64,000 nucleotides of DNA from Leptodactylus fallax (taxonomy: Eukaryota; Chordata; Amphibia; Anura; Leptodactylidae). Each line of letters begins with the position of its first letter. The stretch's first letter is position 1. Made by a program: the position numbers and the translations under genes. This document shows positions 1 through 11,216 of this stretch, piece by piece. The stretch spans positions 3,410,001-3,474,000 of the forward strand of contig CAMRHE010000077.1 of NCBI GenBank assembly GCA_947044405.1, read 5' to 3'. The notes beneath the pieces were generated by a model. It was not told where the DNA came from and searched no databases. It saw only the letters and a program-made list of their open reading frames with translations.

Positions 1-1
1 G

Positions 2-199
2 TGGGATCTGCGCAATAGAGGTGGATTATCGGCAGCAGTGCGCAGAGCAGCGCTGGGAGAAGCGGAAGCAGTAAGAAAAGAAGGAGGAGCCATCTCGCAG
101 GAAGAAGCCATGGAAGGTAAGTATGATGGAGTGGATGGGGGATGGAGTAGTAGTGACGATCCGTTTCCAGAAATGGAGAAATGGATCGCCTCCGGATAA
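2..199 (+). other. Possible exon or ORF fragment with Kozak ATG and splice donor
   Basis: A frame is open from the window edge to a stop at 197-199 (65 codons). It runs through an alanine- and glutamate-rich stretch, an ATG at 110-112 in a good Kozak context (GCCATGG), and then an acidic tail with SSSDDPFPEMEKW. A consensus splice donor (AAG|GTAAGT) begins at 117, only seven bases after the ATG. The stretch is more GC-rich than what follows. It could be a first exon or the end of an internal exon of the gene whose last exon may lie at 2083. However, splicing this frame at 117 leaves phase 1, which does not match the phase 0 frame at 2083, so another exon or frame would be needed. It could equally be a fragment of a transposon ORF. 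I do not recognise the protein. Confidence 0.25.
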
Positions 200-434
200 T
201 CAGAAAATGTCCCTGGGGCGGTCATATGGGTAAATATACATTTTTGATTAATTATGTTATTTAGAAAGTAGCAGGGGGGAGGCTGTTTAGATTAGTGTAG
301 GGATTTCAATTTATCCTGGACGACCGGGATTTTTAATGTGAAGTCATGCTGTAAAGTGATATAATGTGGACATGGACAAGAAAGGCTGTATGTATGGTAT
401 ATATTGTGTATGGTATATATTGTCCCTTAGTATA

Positions 435-1624
435 CAGTGTCATGTAAAAGTTTGGACACCCCTGGTCAAAATGACTGAACAGTTAAGCAAGTTGAAGAAA
501 TGATCTTCAAAAGGCATAACATTAAAGATGACACATTCCCAGTGTATTTTTTGGGGAAAAAAAAATATTTTCATATTTTACATTTTCAATATAACAAAAA
601 ATGAAAATGGCCGATGCAAAAGTTTGGGCACCCTACATGGTTATTTCCTAGTAGCACCCCCTTTGGCAAGTATCACAGCTTGTAAATGCTTTTTGTAGCC
701 AGCGAAGAGTCTTTTAATTCTTGTTTGAGGGATTTCCATCCATTCTTCCTTGGAAAAGTCTTCCAGTTCTGTGAGATTCCTGGGTCGTCTTGCATGCACT
801 GCTATTTTGAGGTCTAACCACAGATTTTCAATGATGTACAGATCAGGGGACTGTGAGGGCCATGATAAAACCTTTAGCTTGTGCCTTTTTAGGTAGTCTA
901 TGGCAGATTTTGACGTGCATTTAGGATCATTATCCATTTGTAGAAGCCATCCTCTTTTCAATTTCAGCTTTTTTACAGATAGTGTTATGTTTGCTTCAAG
1001 AATTTGCTGAAAATTCATTGAATCCATTCTTCCTTCTACCCGTGAAATGTTTCCTGTGCCATTGGCTGCAACACAACCCCAAAGCATGATTGATCCACCA
1101 CGATGTTTAATGATTGGAGAGATGTTCTTTTCCTGAAATTATGTGCCTTTTTTCTCAAAACATACCTTTGATCGTTGTGGCCAAAGAGTTCTATTTTAAC
1201 CTCTTCAGCCCACAGGACTTGTTTCCAAAATGCATCAACTTGTCTAGATGTTCTTTTGCAAAATTCTGATGCTGAATTTTATGGTGAGGACGCAGGAGAG
1301 GTTTTCTTCTGATGAAGGTTAGAGGAGGCTGGGTATTTATAATGCTGTAAAATTTGCATCACTTGGCCTTTCCTAATGATGATAGTGAACAAGCCATAAC
1401 CCTAACTGGCTAATGAAGGTCTGAGACCTTGGTTAAAGCTATCTGAGCACACAAATCTACAAGGGTTCCCAAACTTTTGCAAGGTAATCCTTTCCCTTTT
1501 TCACTCTAATATTGTATTCAAACATAATAATACACTGATATTGCTTAAAATTATAGAAAGTGTGTTTAATCTTTAACTTTTATGTCATTTTGACCAGGGG
1601 TGTCCAAACTTTTGCTTGCTACTG
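435..1624 (-). mobile_element. Tc1-type transposon copy A, internally deleted
   Basis: The ends are inverted repeats: the left starts CAGTGTCATG and reaches AAAAGTTTGGACACCCCTGG, and the right end has the same core reversed. TA dinucleotides flank both sides (433-434 and 1625-1626), the usual Tc1/mariner target duplication. At 1190 bp it is shorter than the usual 1.6 kb. The missing part is the N-terminal paired-like DNA-binding domain of the transposase, since the sequence jumps near 1310-1325 from the catalytic region to the 5' leader. The transposase remnant reads on the minus strand. Confidence 0.9.
641..1310 (-). pseudogene. Tc1 transposase, C-terminal catalytic remnant (copy A)
   Basis: The DDE transposase would cut and paste the element by its terminal repeats. 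The open part (641-1087) holds MLWGCVAANGTGNI, the second catalytic aspartate region MDNDPKCTSK, the glutamate region SPDLYIIENLW and the usual C-terminal end LAKGGATRK. Upstream, in another frame, lies VLWAEEVKIELFGHN. This corresponds to the family's LWSDETKIELFGHN, so the first catalytic aspartate has become glutamate or been lost, and a frameshift separates the two parts. The N-terminal helix-turn-helix domain is absent. It is inactive. Confidence 0.9.
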
Positions 1625-1669
1625 TACACATTGACTCCTATGTATAGTAATTATTTATGTAATTATTTA

Positions 1670-1733
<64 letters not shown>
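1670..1733. repeat. (TG)n(TA)n microsatellite
   Basis: About eleven TG repeats run directly into about twenty TA repeats, starting some 45 bases after the right end of Tc1 copy A. Confidence 0.95.
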
Positions 1734-1737
<4 letters not shown>

Positions 1738-2082
1738 GCTAACTACTGATGGATTCTATAATATTTGAAATGCTATTAAAGAGGACATGTCAAATCACGG
1801 TATACTAGTGACAATGTGGTTTCTTTGGGGGCAGGATCTCTGTGTGTGCTGTGTATGTCATGCAGTATTTCCGCCCACATGGATACTTGGCCAGTATATC
1901 CTGAATTGCATCAACACTAAAATGGCTTATATCTTTGGAATGGCTGAACAGATTTGGATAAACATAACACTGGCATGCTCAGGGTGACAGCACCTATCAG
2001 ATGATGTATGTCATTCACACAGGTAGAATAAAAAATAGCAAATGTGGCTTCATTGGTGAACTTTTTTCTCCTTCATTTTTAG

Positions 2083-2265
2083 GGTCAGGGAGATTTGCTA
2101 AAGAATGCAAAAAATGAAGCAATGGAGAACATGAGACAAATCCAACAGGCCTGTCTTTCCAGTGGTCTAAGCAAAACTTCAAGTACAGCGACTGACGCAA
2201 AATCCAAACGAGGACTAGAAGCAATTGAAGAGAAAGATACTGGGGAGGAAAATGGCCGCTTGTGA
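2083..2265 (+). CDS. Probable 3'-terminal coding exon of an unidentified host gene
   Basis: A pyrimidine-rich tract (2061-2080) and AG (2081-2082) precede an open frame in phase 0 that starts GQGDLLKNAKNEAM and ends EEKDTGEENGRL followed by TGA at 2263-2265, 60 codons plus stop. The peptide is hydrophilic and looks like real coding sequence: a helical, Lys/Glu/Gln-rich first half (NEAMENMRQIQQACLSS), a Ser/Thr-rich linker, and an acidic end. It has no transposase or repeat similarity that I recognise. No splice donor is needed because it carries its own stop. I could not assign the gene. Function is unknown; it is the C-terminal tail of a protein whose other exons would lie upstream, mostly outside the window. 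Confidence 0.6.
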   Translation, partial: GQGDLLKNAKNEAMENMRQIQQACLSSGLSKTSSTATDAKSKRGLEAIEEKDTGEENGRL

Positions 2266-3255
2266 GGAAGAGAACCTTCCGTGCCGCTTGGCCCACCAGA
2301 GCTGCTGTCAGGTGTAGAAGGGTAGTCCGATATCCACGAGTAGGGAAACATTCCAAACTGAGATGGTAGCACTTATTGTGGTTACTGTTTCAACCTCACC
2401 TTCACAATTATGCCTACAAATTTTTGTAACAGTGAATGAATGTGTGAAGAGGATATTTTGACACTGACCACAAAGGCTTGAATTGAACATTTCCAAATGA
2501 CAAATTGTGCCATTTCATATCCATGATATGTACCATGCTGGGCTTCATTACATCTGACATCATTTTGGCAGGAAATGAAGGACACGTTTTATAAAAAGTT
2601 GAAGGCAAGGTATTCTCTCGGTTCTCTGTGATGTCTTGATATGGAACAGCAGAGTCTAGTTAGTCATTTAGTGAGTAGTGTATAAAATCCAGAGACTGCT
2701 TGTACGATGAACCTAATATGTTCAGGTTTCACAGAGCTTACAAAGATACATGGGTGAAGAAAACAAGCAGCCGCCATGCTTCTAATTCTGGCTATTTTAT
2801 GAGAAAGAGACAATTTCTGTCAAGATATTCAGCCTTTGACTTTACATTTATTACATGTTTTCACCATCAGTAATAATTTAACATTCTAACATTTCACTTT
2901 CTAATAACTAGTATGGAGACCTCTGCCGGAGACAAGCTTTTAGTTCTAAGATACCCAGATCATGTGATGTTCTTCAATCTAACAACATGCATTCGTGAGT
3001 CGCTTAGGTACAAACTTAGCCCATGTGAAACAGCAGTCACATTCTTCCATGAGTGCAATAGTGTAAAGAACCAATGTACAAGGAGCTGTCTATGTCACCT
3101 GGTCCAATGAGCAATAGAAAAGCTTCTCAAGGGGTTTCCTAGGCTCATGGTATTGATGGCCTGTCCTCTTGGCACCACTATTGATCAGCTCCTCAAAATG
3201 ACCTTTAGTGTCCATCAAAGCGATTTTCTGGGATCACAATGTTAAAGGCCTATCC

Positions 3256-3499
3256 TTAAAAGGATTGTCAAGTTGCAGCAAAGAAAACTTATTATTTGCG
3301 TAATGAAAAGTTATACAATTTTCCAGTATACTTGACCATGGTCTGATATTTATCCGCTGAAAGTAAGCAGAATGAATGACAGTAAGCAAAGATCTAGAAA
3401 ACCATAAGAAATTGGTACAGAAAGTACATTGGCGGATTGTATAATATTTCATTATACAAATAATATCATTTATTTGCTGAAACTGAACAACCCCTTTAA
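3256..3499. mobile_element. Foldback MITE, TTAAAGGGGTTG family
   Basis: The left arm (3256 to about 3320) is TTAAAAGGATTGTCAAG followed by a stretch with ATTATTTGCGTAATGAAAAG. The right arm is its approximate reverse complement and ends CAACCCCTTTAA at 3499. A related half copy is at 55701 and a relative at 29795. No coding capacity. The ends suggest a short nonautonomous DNA transposon; the superfamily is not certain. Confidence 0.65.
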
Positions 3500-6088
3500 G
3501 ATAGACCATCAATATCAGATTGGTAGGGGTCCACCTCCAATCTGGGGTCCATTTACTGTATTTACTACTGTAGTGCAGGTCCCTAAAGAGGAACTAATTT
3601 ATTTTAACTCAAAATGCCCCAATACGGTATTTGTATAGGGGTTTCCTGACCCAGACAACGCCTTTCAAATGTCATTGACGTGATGAATGTGAATAAAACT
3701 GGTGTTGCGTCCAATAAAATTCATGATGCACAGTCTGAACTGAAAGCTAGAAGACCGAAGCATGGCTACAGTAACATAGGTAATGACAGAAGGGTTAATG
3801 TAAAAATCATATCTGTACAATAGCTGTAACCAGTGTCTTGCTAAGAGTCCTGTACTGTAGTGAATAACCAGATCTCCCACCGTACATGGGAGATCTGTCA
3901 AGGCTAGGAGATGAGCTACTGAACCAAACCAGGGGGCAATAAATAAAAGTCGCACATTTTTTTTTACATTTCCCCATCATTTCGGATTATATACATAACC
4001 ATTATATGTAAGTTGTGAACGTGTTCTTCAGGCATAGAAGTGAAGTGACTGGTTTATAACTGGTTTATTCACAAACTTCAGATCAACCTAAATAACTGAA
4101 TGTTCCTGTATATTTGGGAGTGGCTGTGACTACTCTTCAGCAGTTTAATGAAACAGTAGGGAACCAAGCACATACATCTAAGTACTTATGCATAAGAGTC
4201 TGTCGTAGATGCCACGCTTTAAATAACTCTCAGCTTTTGTATACCTGCTAATACATCAGGTTAACGCCGACTACACAAGAGATAGCTGATCCAAGCATTC
4301 AGTGCACAGCTATTTATCCAGACTCCTTAGACATTAGTGACACAGGGGTGGTGGAAGTCTTGTCCAGTTCCCCTGCTGATGCGCCAATTCTTTGTCACAT
4401 GACCACCCCTGCTGTACTCCAAGGATAAGCATCAAGAGTAGAGCAAGGTCAGTCATGTGACTAAGAGTTGGAATGTCAGGAGAGGAGATCAAGCTGCAAG
4501 ACTAGCACCCCCCTTCCCCCAATGCAATGAAAACCTCAGAATCAGAGAGACAGGAGGCGGCATCTATATTAAGTATGTGTAGTGAGTACACTGCTGAAAG
4601 TTTATTATCCCGCACATAAACTGTATGAAACTGTACACCTAAAACTCGTCTCTCAGGTGAGAGCAGAGGAGAGACAATGAGTCACAACAGCTGAGTAGTG
4701 GTACCCCTTAGTTTTAGCGATCAGTGGGGTTCTCAGGTCCCTCACCAGATAAAACCCTGACATGTCAGATGTTTGCAGCAATAGGGCACTTACAGTATTC
4801 CTAGCACAGTAAATGAATATATTATAAAGATTTCCTCAGAAGAGCTACAAAAATCCTTCAGAAATTTGCACCCAAAAGATTTATTTTTGACTTTTTAGGA
4901 CGGGGAGAAGAACCACACAGTGCCCCATAGTAGTCCATGAAAGAAACATACATATGCTATTTGGAACATACAGGGTAAACCATGAAAAGCAGGATTCTGT
5001 TTGCCTTGTGTGGATATGCTTATCGGCCTGTCATCTCCTGTCTTACAGTAACACTGTATTTATTGCCTGTAGCGCTCAGAGCTTTCATTTTACCAGAGCG
5101 GTTTAAGCAATGAATAATGTCCATTGTATCCTTCCCTGCCAGTTGAGTGATACTATTTGCGGAGGGCAGTAGTGTTGTGCATGAGGGTGGCCAACATGTA
5201 TTCCATGCAACAAAGAACTGCAGTGATAGAGGCCTACTGTACGTAGCAGGCTCCGTAAAGAAACACAAGACTGTTCTCATGGTCAGTTTCCAGACATTCC
5301 CATTCCAGCAAAAGCATCTTATATTGTTTGGTACTGAAGTTGTGTAACGCAGGATCACGTCAGCAGAACAACATGTCAACATTTAATGAACTCACGCCGA
5401 GTGTCAGTTGTGCAAGAGTTATAGGAGAGGGATAAATGGAAACATGTGGCATATTTATAATGTTTTCTGGATATGATGGTAGATGGCCATTTCAACCAAT
5501 TGCAATACATCATGCAACATGTATCATGAACATTTGGTATTGGCACACAGAAAATCCAGATGAGCTGCCCCGGTGGCCACTTCATGATTCAGAAATCCCT
5601 GTTGGGCACACATTTAACTTGGTGTTGCAGAAAGTGTTCCTGAACGTATTAAAATTGGCACAGCTTCTAGCATCTTCTGTATCAGGTAAGTATGTCATTC
5701 TTCCATTATCCTATACAAACCACACAAGGCCAACAGAGGTTTGTTTTCATGGGCCGCCCTGTAGAAGTAATATCTATAATAAAAAGAAGAGAATCAATAG
5801 AAGAGTATCCAGATGTACACAACGAAACCCAGAACTGTTATAGGACTATTCCAGGATTTAGATACTGATGACCTGTCCTAGCTGCAACTCCGCTCCTATT
5901 CACCCAGGCATGGAGCCGTGCACTGTCAGCTCTGTACACTGTGTACTTCTGGCACCATGGCTGCTGATATCAGGATAAGCCATGAATATCTAAAACCTCT
6001 TCAATGTACCAAAATTAAAAACACATTGGAGAGATTTGTGTCCAGCGCCAGTCTTCATATCTTCCACACATCAACCGGGTGCCCGTGT

Positions 6089-6089
6089 A

Positions 6090-6151
<62 letters not shown>

Positions 6152-6180
6152 TGAAGATATATATATATATTATATATATA
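6089..6180. repeat. (TG)n(TA)n microsatellite
   Basis: TG repeats followed by TA repeats, broken once by ATGAAG near 6150. It has the same TG-then-TA order as the tract at 1670. Confidence 0.95.
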
Positions 6181-7849
6181 TTGGTCTGTAATATATGATA
6201 TTGTTCATAGTAGCCCCATTGAGGCTATTGTATATCTGTGTGCTGAAACGTCAGAATTCTAAACCTCAGGAGATTCAGCATTGGATTGCACGTCAAATTT
6301 GTTTTGTATACAGTGTGAACATGCCCTTACTGCTTTTCTAATTGGAAAATAAATGTATTTCTGTACATTTTCTAAAACAAAAATAAATGGTGCCGACCCC
6401 TTCTTAAATTAGAGATGGGATGGTGCAGTAGTAGACATCTGATAAAATGATGCCCACCTGCAGTCAGGGTAGGGTGCCACTCTAGCTGAAATGCTTCCCT
6501 CACCTCATGGATGGTGCACCCCTAGATAACTTTCCATATATAAGCTGTATAATTGGAAGTTATCACATTTGTTCATGCATTGCAACAAAGCCAAAGGAAG
6601 CTGCAAAACACTTACTTTTGAAGGAATTTTTCCAACTGTATTTGATCTTGACTTTTCCTACAGACACAGATCAATCTGTAGAACCACGCCTTACCTGAAA
6701 TGACAGCCATTATGTGAAATTGAGGAGTCTAATAAAAAGTGAATCATCAGATTAGCAATCCAATAGCAAAAGGACTGAAGAACATTCATTCATCACTGGA
6801 AGTCTTTCCCAAAGTATAGAGTAGATGGTTTGTAGTGTGTACCAGCATTGTGTTCACCCTAGTGATCACATACCTGTACCTGGACAGTCTTACAGTCTGT
6901 CATCACAACTGAAGCTCATTGAACCGGGTAGTCCTAGCAAGCTCCTGACAGTAGTGACCTGTGGCTCTCTTGTGGTTGTCACTGTAAAGTACCGGATGAC
7001 CGGGAATGCTTTGGCTCACATAGTTCTCTATATTCTAGAATAAACGCTTAGGACACAGTAGATGAAACCCATGATCTGTCCAGTTATTCCCTATGGACAG
7101 CTGTACTGTGTGTGGGATCTTTGCTTGGTAGATCAGTAGATGGGTACTCTGTTGGCATTTAACCCAGTCCTGCACCTTTGGTTAATAATGCAGCGTTCTA
7201 CTCTGATGTAAACCTGTCCTGGTGTTAGAATTCATTGTGTGTAGTTCTAGCTCCTGCCTCTGACTACCTACGTCTCTTCGGTACTTTGCTTGAGTGTAAT
7301 ATTAATGTGCTCATTCAACTAGTCTGATGCCAGGAGGACAGACACATAACCAAGGCAGATGGGAGTTTCAGACCAAGTCCCTTCCCATGAAATGGCAGTA
7401 TACTGGAGTATATATACTGTAGTATATGCTTTTTTACTGCCTGAGGGAGTTCTGCCTTAGTTATAGGGATATATTGATACCATATTTTGTCTTGGTGGGA
7501 ACAGGACTCAGGGCATGGGCCTGCCCCCTGGCTTCAGAAGGGATACCGGGGCTGTGCGTTCTCTAAGCAGGATAAGATACAAATCTATTTATTGAAGAGC
7601 ACAGCTTTTATTTTGAAAAGCTACCTTTTTAATGTATTTGATGAAGAGAGATATAATGTGCTAACTTTCTGAACTGACGTGATAATTTAATATTTTGTTC
7701 TGATTTTATTGTTTTCTCTTTGTGTTAATCCCTTTGTATCCTTGAAGGTCTGCTTAACATTAAGAGATTTCTTGGCAGTGATGGGGTTAATTTATTCTTA
7801 ACCTTGTTTTCTGATTAACACTAACATGTTATTTTGCACATTACTGGGA

Positions 7850-7900
7850 AATAAAACTATCGATGAAATGACACGTGTTGTCCTCCTGTGTGGTCTTTTC
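7850..7900 (+). promoter_or_regulatory. Candidate polyadenylation signal
   Basis: AATAAA at 7850-7855 is followed after about 20 bases by a GT/T-rich element (GTGTTGTCCTCCTGTGTGG, about 7875-7893). This is the canonical arrangement for vertebrate cleavage and polyadenylation. The preceding 200 bases are T-rich, as in many 3' UTR ends. It is a plausible end for the plus-strand transcript whose last coding exon is at 2083-2265. Confidence 0.45.
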
Positions 7901-8752
7901 AGGTTATATATTGATGCATTCTATAGATGGAGATGTATGAATCACTAGGGCATGGATTCAGCGGCACCCGGGGCTGGACGGATGAGCACAGAGACGTAAC
8001 TAGAAGCTCCAGGGCACTGATGCAAAATCTGTACCAGGCCCTCACTTACCATATTCTATATATAATACTGGTGTCTTCTTATGTTGTAGAGGCCTTTGGG
8101 CCCCCTCAACCTCCAGAGCCCAATAGCGACTGCTACCACCGCACTCCCTGTAGCTGTGCCCCTGGATGAGCAGGATCAGGATGTGGCGCCACAATGCTAA
8201 ATGACTGAATACAGCATCACTGGGTGCAGATTAGTTTCACGATACTGGTGCTGCAGAGTCTTCCCACAATCAGCTTGGAAAACAACTTGATTTTGGAGAC
8301 AGATTCAGATTTTTTTTTTTTACCTGCAAAAACCTCAATATGAACATACCCTTATACTGTCACCAAACACCACTCCATCCTACAGCACAGAAGGGTCTTG
8401 TTACTTCATGTCTGCATATTGATAGACAGAGGTTACCCTCAATTAAAATGCTCAAGACATCTTTAATAGCTTAGAGCAGAGGTGGTCAAACATTTGTAGC
8501 TCACGAGTCACTTCTAAATACAACAGAGTGTGCTGAGACACACCAAGTATTAACTGGGTAAATATGTCTTAAAGAACACAGCATATAAACGTAGCCCTGC
8601 AAATAAATTGGTCAATCAGCCTCGGTGCCTTTTGTTGCTCTTTTTGTCAATATGCAATCAGCTCTTTGGAGCAATGAGATCATAGTTCCTCATTGCTCCA
8701 AAGACTTCATTTCCATATTGAAAAAAAAGAGTGATATCTCTTTAAACACTGT
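7873..8752. other. Stretch with no gene; old repeat fragments
   Basis: The part at 7970-8110 (ACGTAACTAGAAGCTCCAGG, then GGGCCCCCTCAACC) resembles decayed hAT-like frog repeats. AGAGGTGGTCAAAC at 8476 looks like a hAT terminal motif. A short inverted pair around 8655-8705 (CAATCAGCTCTTTGGAGCAATGAG and its mirror) can form a hairpin. No supported gene. Confidence 0.35.
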
Positions 8753-9192
8753 TTAAAGAGAACCTTGCACCACCCAACTCCAGTTGTTAGCATCTGTTAA
8801 TAGGCGCTGCTCCACTGATTCTGGAATTTTTTCTCTAGCCCCCACCATTCCTGAGCAATCAATGCTGTTAGTTTTGGTGCTTTATATGGTATTTAGGGTC
8901 TGTACTGTCAGGAGGGCGGTGTCAGGCAGGAACAGACAAGGGGGTGTGATTCTTAGCTCTGACACTGGCTGCCTCTGCTCGGAGCTCTGAATCACACCCC
9001 CCTGCCTGACACTGATCTTCTGACATTACAGAGCTTAAATAGCACATCAGGCTCCAAAACTACCTGCGCTTGTTACTCAGGAATGGTGGGGGCTAGAGAG
9101 AAAATTCTAACTGTGCTGGAATCAGTGGACTGGGGACTATTAACAGATGCTAAGAACTAGAATTGGTGGAGGTCGTGAAAGGTACTCTTTAA
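8753..9192. mobile_element. Foldback MITE of about 440 bp
   Basis: The left arm starts TTAAAGAGAACCTTGCACC and continues through GTTAGCATCTGTTAATAG, CCACTGATTCTGGAAT and CTAGCCCCCACCATTCCTGAG. The right arm carries the reverse complement of each of these in mirror order and ends GGTACTCTTTAA. The arms are each about 170 bases around a core holding GGGGGTGTGATTC and its mirror GAATCACACCCCC. It is noncoding; the short ORF at 8784 is accidental. Confidence 0.8.
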
Positions 9193-9869
9193 TTCAGGTG
9201 ACCCTAACCTATCTGTGGGACTGGGTTTATATATTGGATTCTGGTGACAGATTCCCTTTAAAACTTTGACAAGGTGATTTAGCCTATAGTTCATGGTGTA
9301 TTTTGCTAATAATGTATACTCTATCAAATGGATAGGGTATAATTGCTAGTCTGGGGGTTCAGCTGCATCATGTGAATGGAGGTCCTTTATACCATGCATG
9401 AATGTAGTGGCATGTCATGTTTCCACAATCCTGCTCTCTATCTTCATTTCTATGAGACTATTACTATTTCATTCAGTTCCTTAGAGATGAATGCAGCAGC
9501 AGTGCACATACAGTTCCATTAATACAGGGCAAATGGAACTTCTATTGTTGTGATTTGTAGGGGCCTCAGCAGTCGGATCTCCACTGATCAGACACTTATC
9601 TCTTATTCTATGAATAGGGGATACATTGAAATTTCCAATCCTGAGAACCAGGTACCAAAATTCCCAATTTACAAAATTGACAAACATGCACATTATCACT
9701 CTATTCACTATGGAACTGACGGAGACTGAAAGGTATGGCAGTGTGCATGCTCGGCCACTGCTCCATTTAGATGGGAAACTCAAGTCCCTCGTTTTCATCA
9801 TCAGAGAATAAGTGATAATGTGTTATTTACCAGAGTACCCCTTTAAGCTCTTGTGATATGGTTCTGACT
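9193..9869. other. No gene seen; repeat-derived sequence
   Basis: It contains GACAGATTCCCTTTAA at about 9247-9262, a terminal motif of the next MITE family, and a stretch at 9560-9620 (GGATCTCCACTGATCAG) resembling widespread frog interspersed repeats. Open frames on both strands overlap and show no domains. Confidence 0.35.
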
Positions 9870-10372
9870 TTAAAGGGAATCTGTCAGGGCAATCTGGTAC
9901 ACTAAACCACCCACACGTCCATATGGACCTGGGGTTTAGTGTCCCAAATCACCCTGTTATAACGCAATCCATGGCCGTATTAAAAATAAAAAAGCTTTAT
10001 ACTCACCCTGCCGCTGTACTCCCTGAGCCTGCGCAGTTCTTCAATGAAGCCAGAGGAGCACTCCTCAGCTTCAGTGCGCATGACCTGTACTTCCGGCAAT
10101 TGCGCGGTCAAGCCGGGGTGTCCATCTTCGGCTTCACTGAAAAACAGCGCGGGTGTCGGGAGGTGTGCCAACAAAGAAGCTCATGAATAAGCCGGACTGT
10201 TCTCGCGAAACAGTGTCGATCGGACCCTTCTCTAGGTAAGTATAAAGGTTTTTTATTTTGAATGCACCTGCGGATTGCATTACAACAGGGCGATTTGGTT
10301 CACTAAACCCCAGGTCTATAAGGACCTGTGGGTGGTTTAGTGTCCCAGATTGACCTGACAGTTTCCCTTTAA
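9870..10372. mobile_element. Foldback MITE, copy 1 of a two-copy family
   Basis: The ends are TTAAAGGGAATCTGTCAGG-like and mirrored (ending CTGACAGTTTCCCTTTAA). Each arm has CACTAAACCACCC, GACCTGGGGTTTAGTG, GCAATCC and an AT-rich ATTAAAAATAAAAAA stretch. The core is GC-rich. A second copy is at 57432-57902 in the opposite orientation. Both arms carry an outward-pointing splice donor consensus (9995-10010 on minus, 10233-10247 on plus). Noncoding. Confidence 0.85.
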
Positions 10373-11216
10373 GTACCTACTGTAGCTCTAGCAATGCTAG
10401 CCATATCAACCTTGGTGCCACTAGTACATAATAGTTTCTGGTGCTGCCTAAGGCTTCGAAGCCTCATATCAGAAGGTAAGTGGAAAACAACACAGCTACA
10501 ATCTAAAGTAAATGAACAGCACTATTCTTGCCAAGATGGGATTGTGTATAAGTAAATGGGATCCATCATACAAAAGATCGGTACATATGTGATCAGAGAA
10601 TAAATTGCAGTCAAGCATTATATATGTAACATATGGAATAGCAGGTGTCCAAGTAACTGATGACTACCCTATATACCAAAGTACTAATCCCCACTGTATG
10701 TATATGCACTCTCCAGGAGAAACACATCAGAATTACTAAAGAATAACTTCTGTCAGTTTTCAAGATCTTTACTTGTAGTCATTGCATAAGAATTTATATT
10801 ACTTCCAGAAGATAAAACTGCGTCCTGGTCAGGCATTGAATGTATTGTTCTGTAAGTATATAGCTAATACAAGGCAGAGCCCAGATGACAGTACTGCAGT
10901 AGCTGCCCATGTGCATAAAATAGCTGTTGGGTGAACACATGTATAGCCAAGAGTTATCTTCCCCGACTTACTTCATCTGAGCACACATGGAATTGCCCAT
11001 GATTCATCATAAAGTTGTGTGTCATTGTGTCAATTGTAAGCAACATATGCAAAAATTCTGATATTGATCCTTGTTACTTTAGTCTTCTAGAGATGGAAGT
11101 CATGAATTGGTAGCAGTTATGCCATGGTTTTACCAAAACCATGAAGATATATGGGGAGAACAACTATGGGGGCATCTGATGGGAGAATCTTTACGGCAAT
11201 CCTTGCTTCCTAGATT
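10373..11216. other. Stretch with no recognisable feature
   Basis: AT-rich unique-looking sequence on both strands. I see no gene, repeat array or transposon end. Confidence 0.4.

Larger units (their letters stand above)
2266..7872 (+). other. Candidate long 3' UTR or downstream flank of the terminal exon
   Basis: No clear gene is seen here. The stretch after the stop is AT-rich, mostly unique, and contains one foldback MITE (3256-3499) and a TG/TA microsatellite (6089-6180). Several AATAAA hexamers occur (near 6348, 6380 and 6731), but the best poly(A) signal is at 7850. If all belongs to one transcript the 3' UTR would be about 5.6 kb, long but not unusual for vertebrate genes. The short open frames in it, such as 5436-5843, lack recognisable domains. 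Confidence 0.3.

Noticed and set aside
1300..1330. CTGATGAAGG at 1309, similar to the ribozyme core
   Set aside because: No GAAA at a suitable distance and no stems I to III; part of Tc1 copy A.
5436..5843. 135-residue plus-strand open frame
   Set aside because: No domain, no conserved motif and no splice context except a weak GTAAGTATG inside it. It lies in the likely 3' UTR and its composition is like the flanks.
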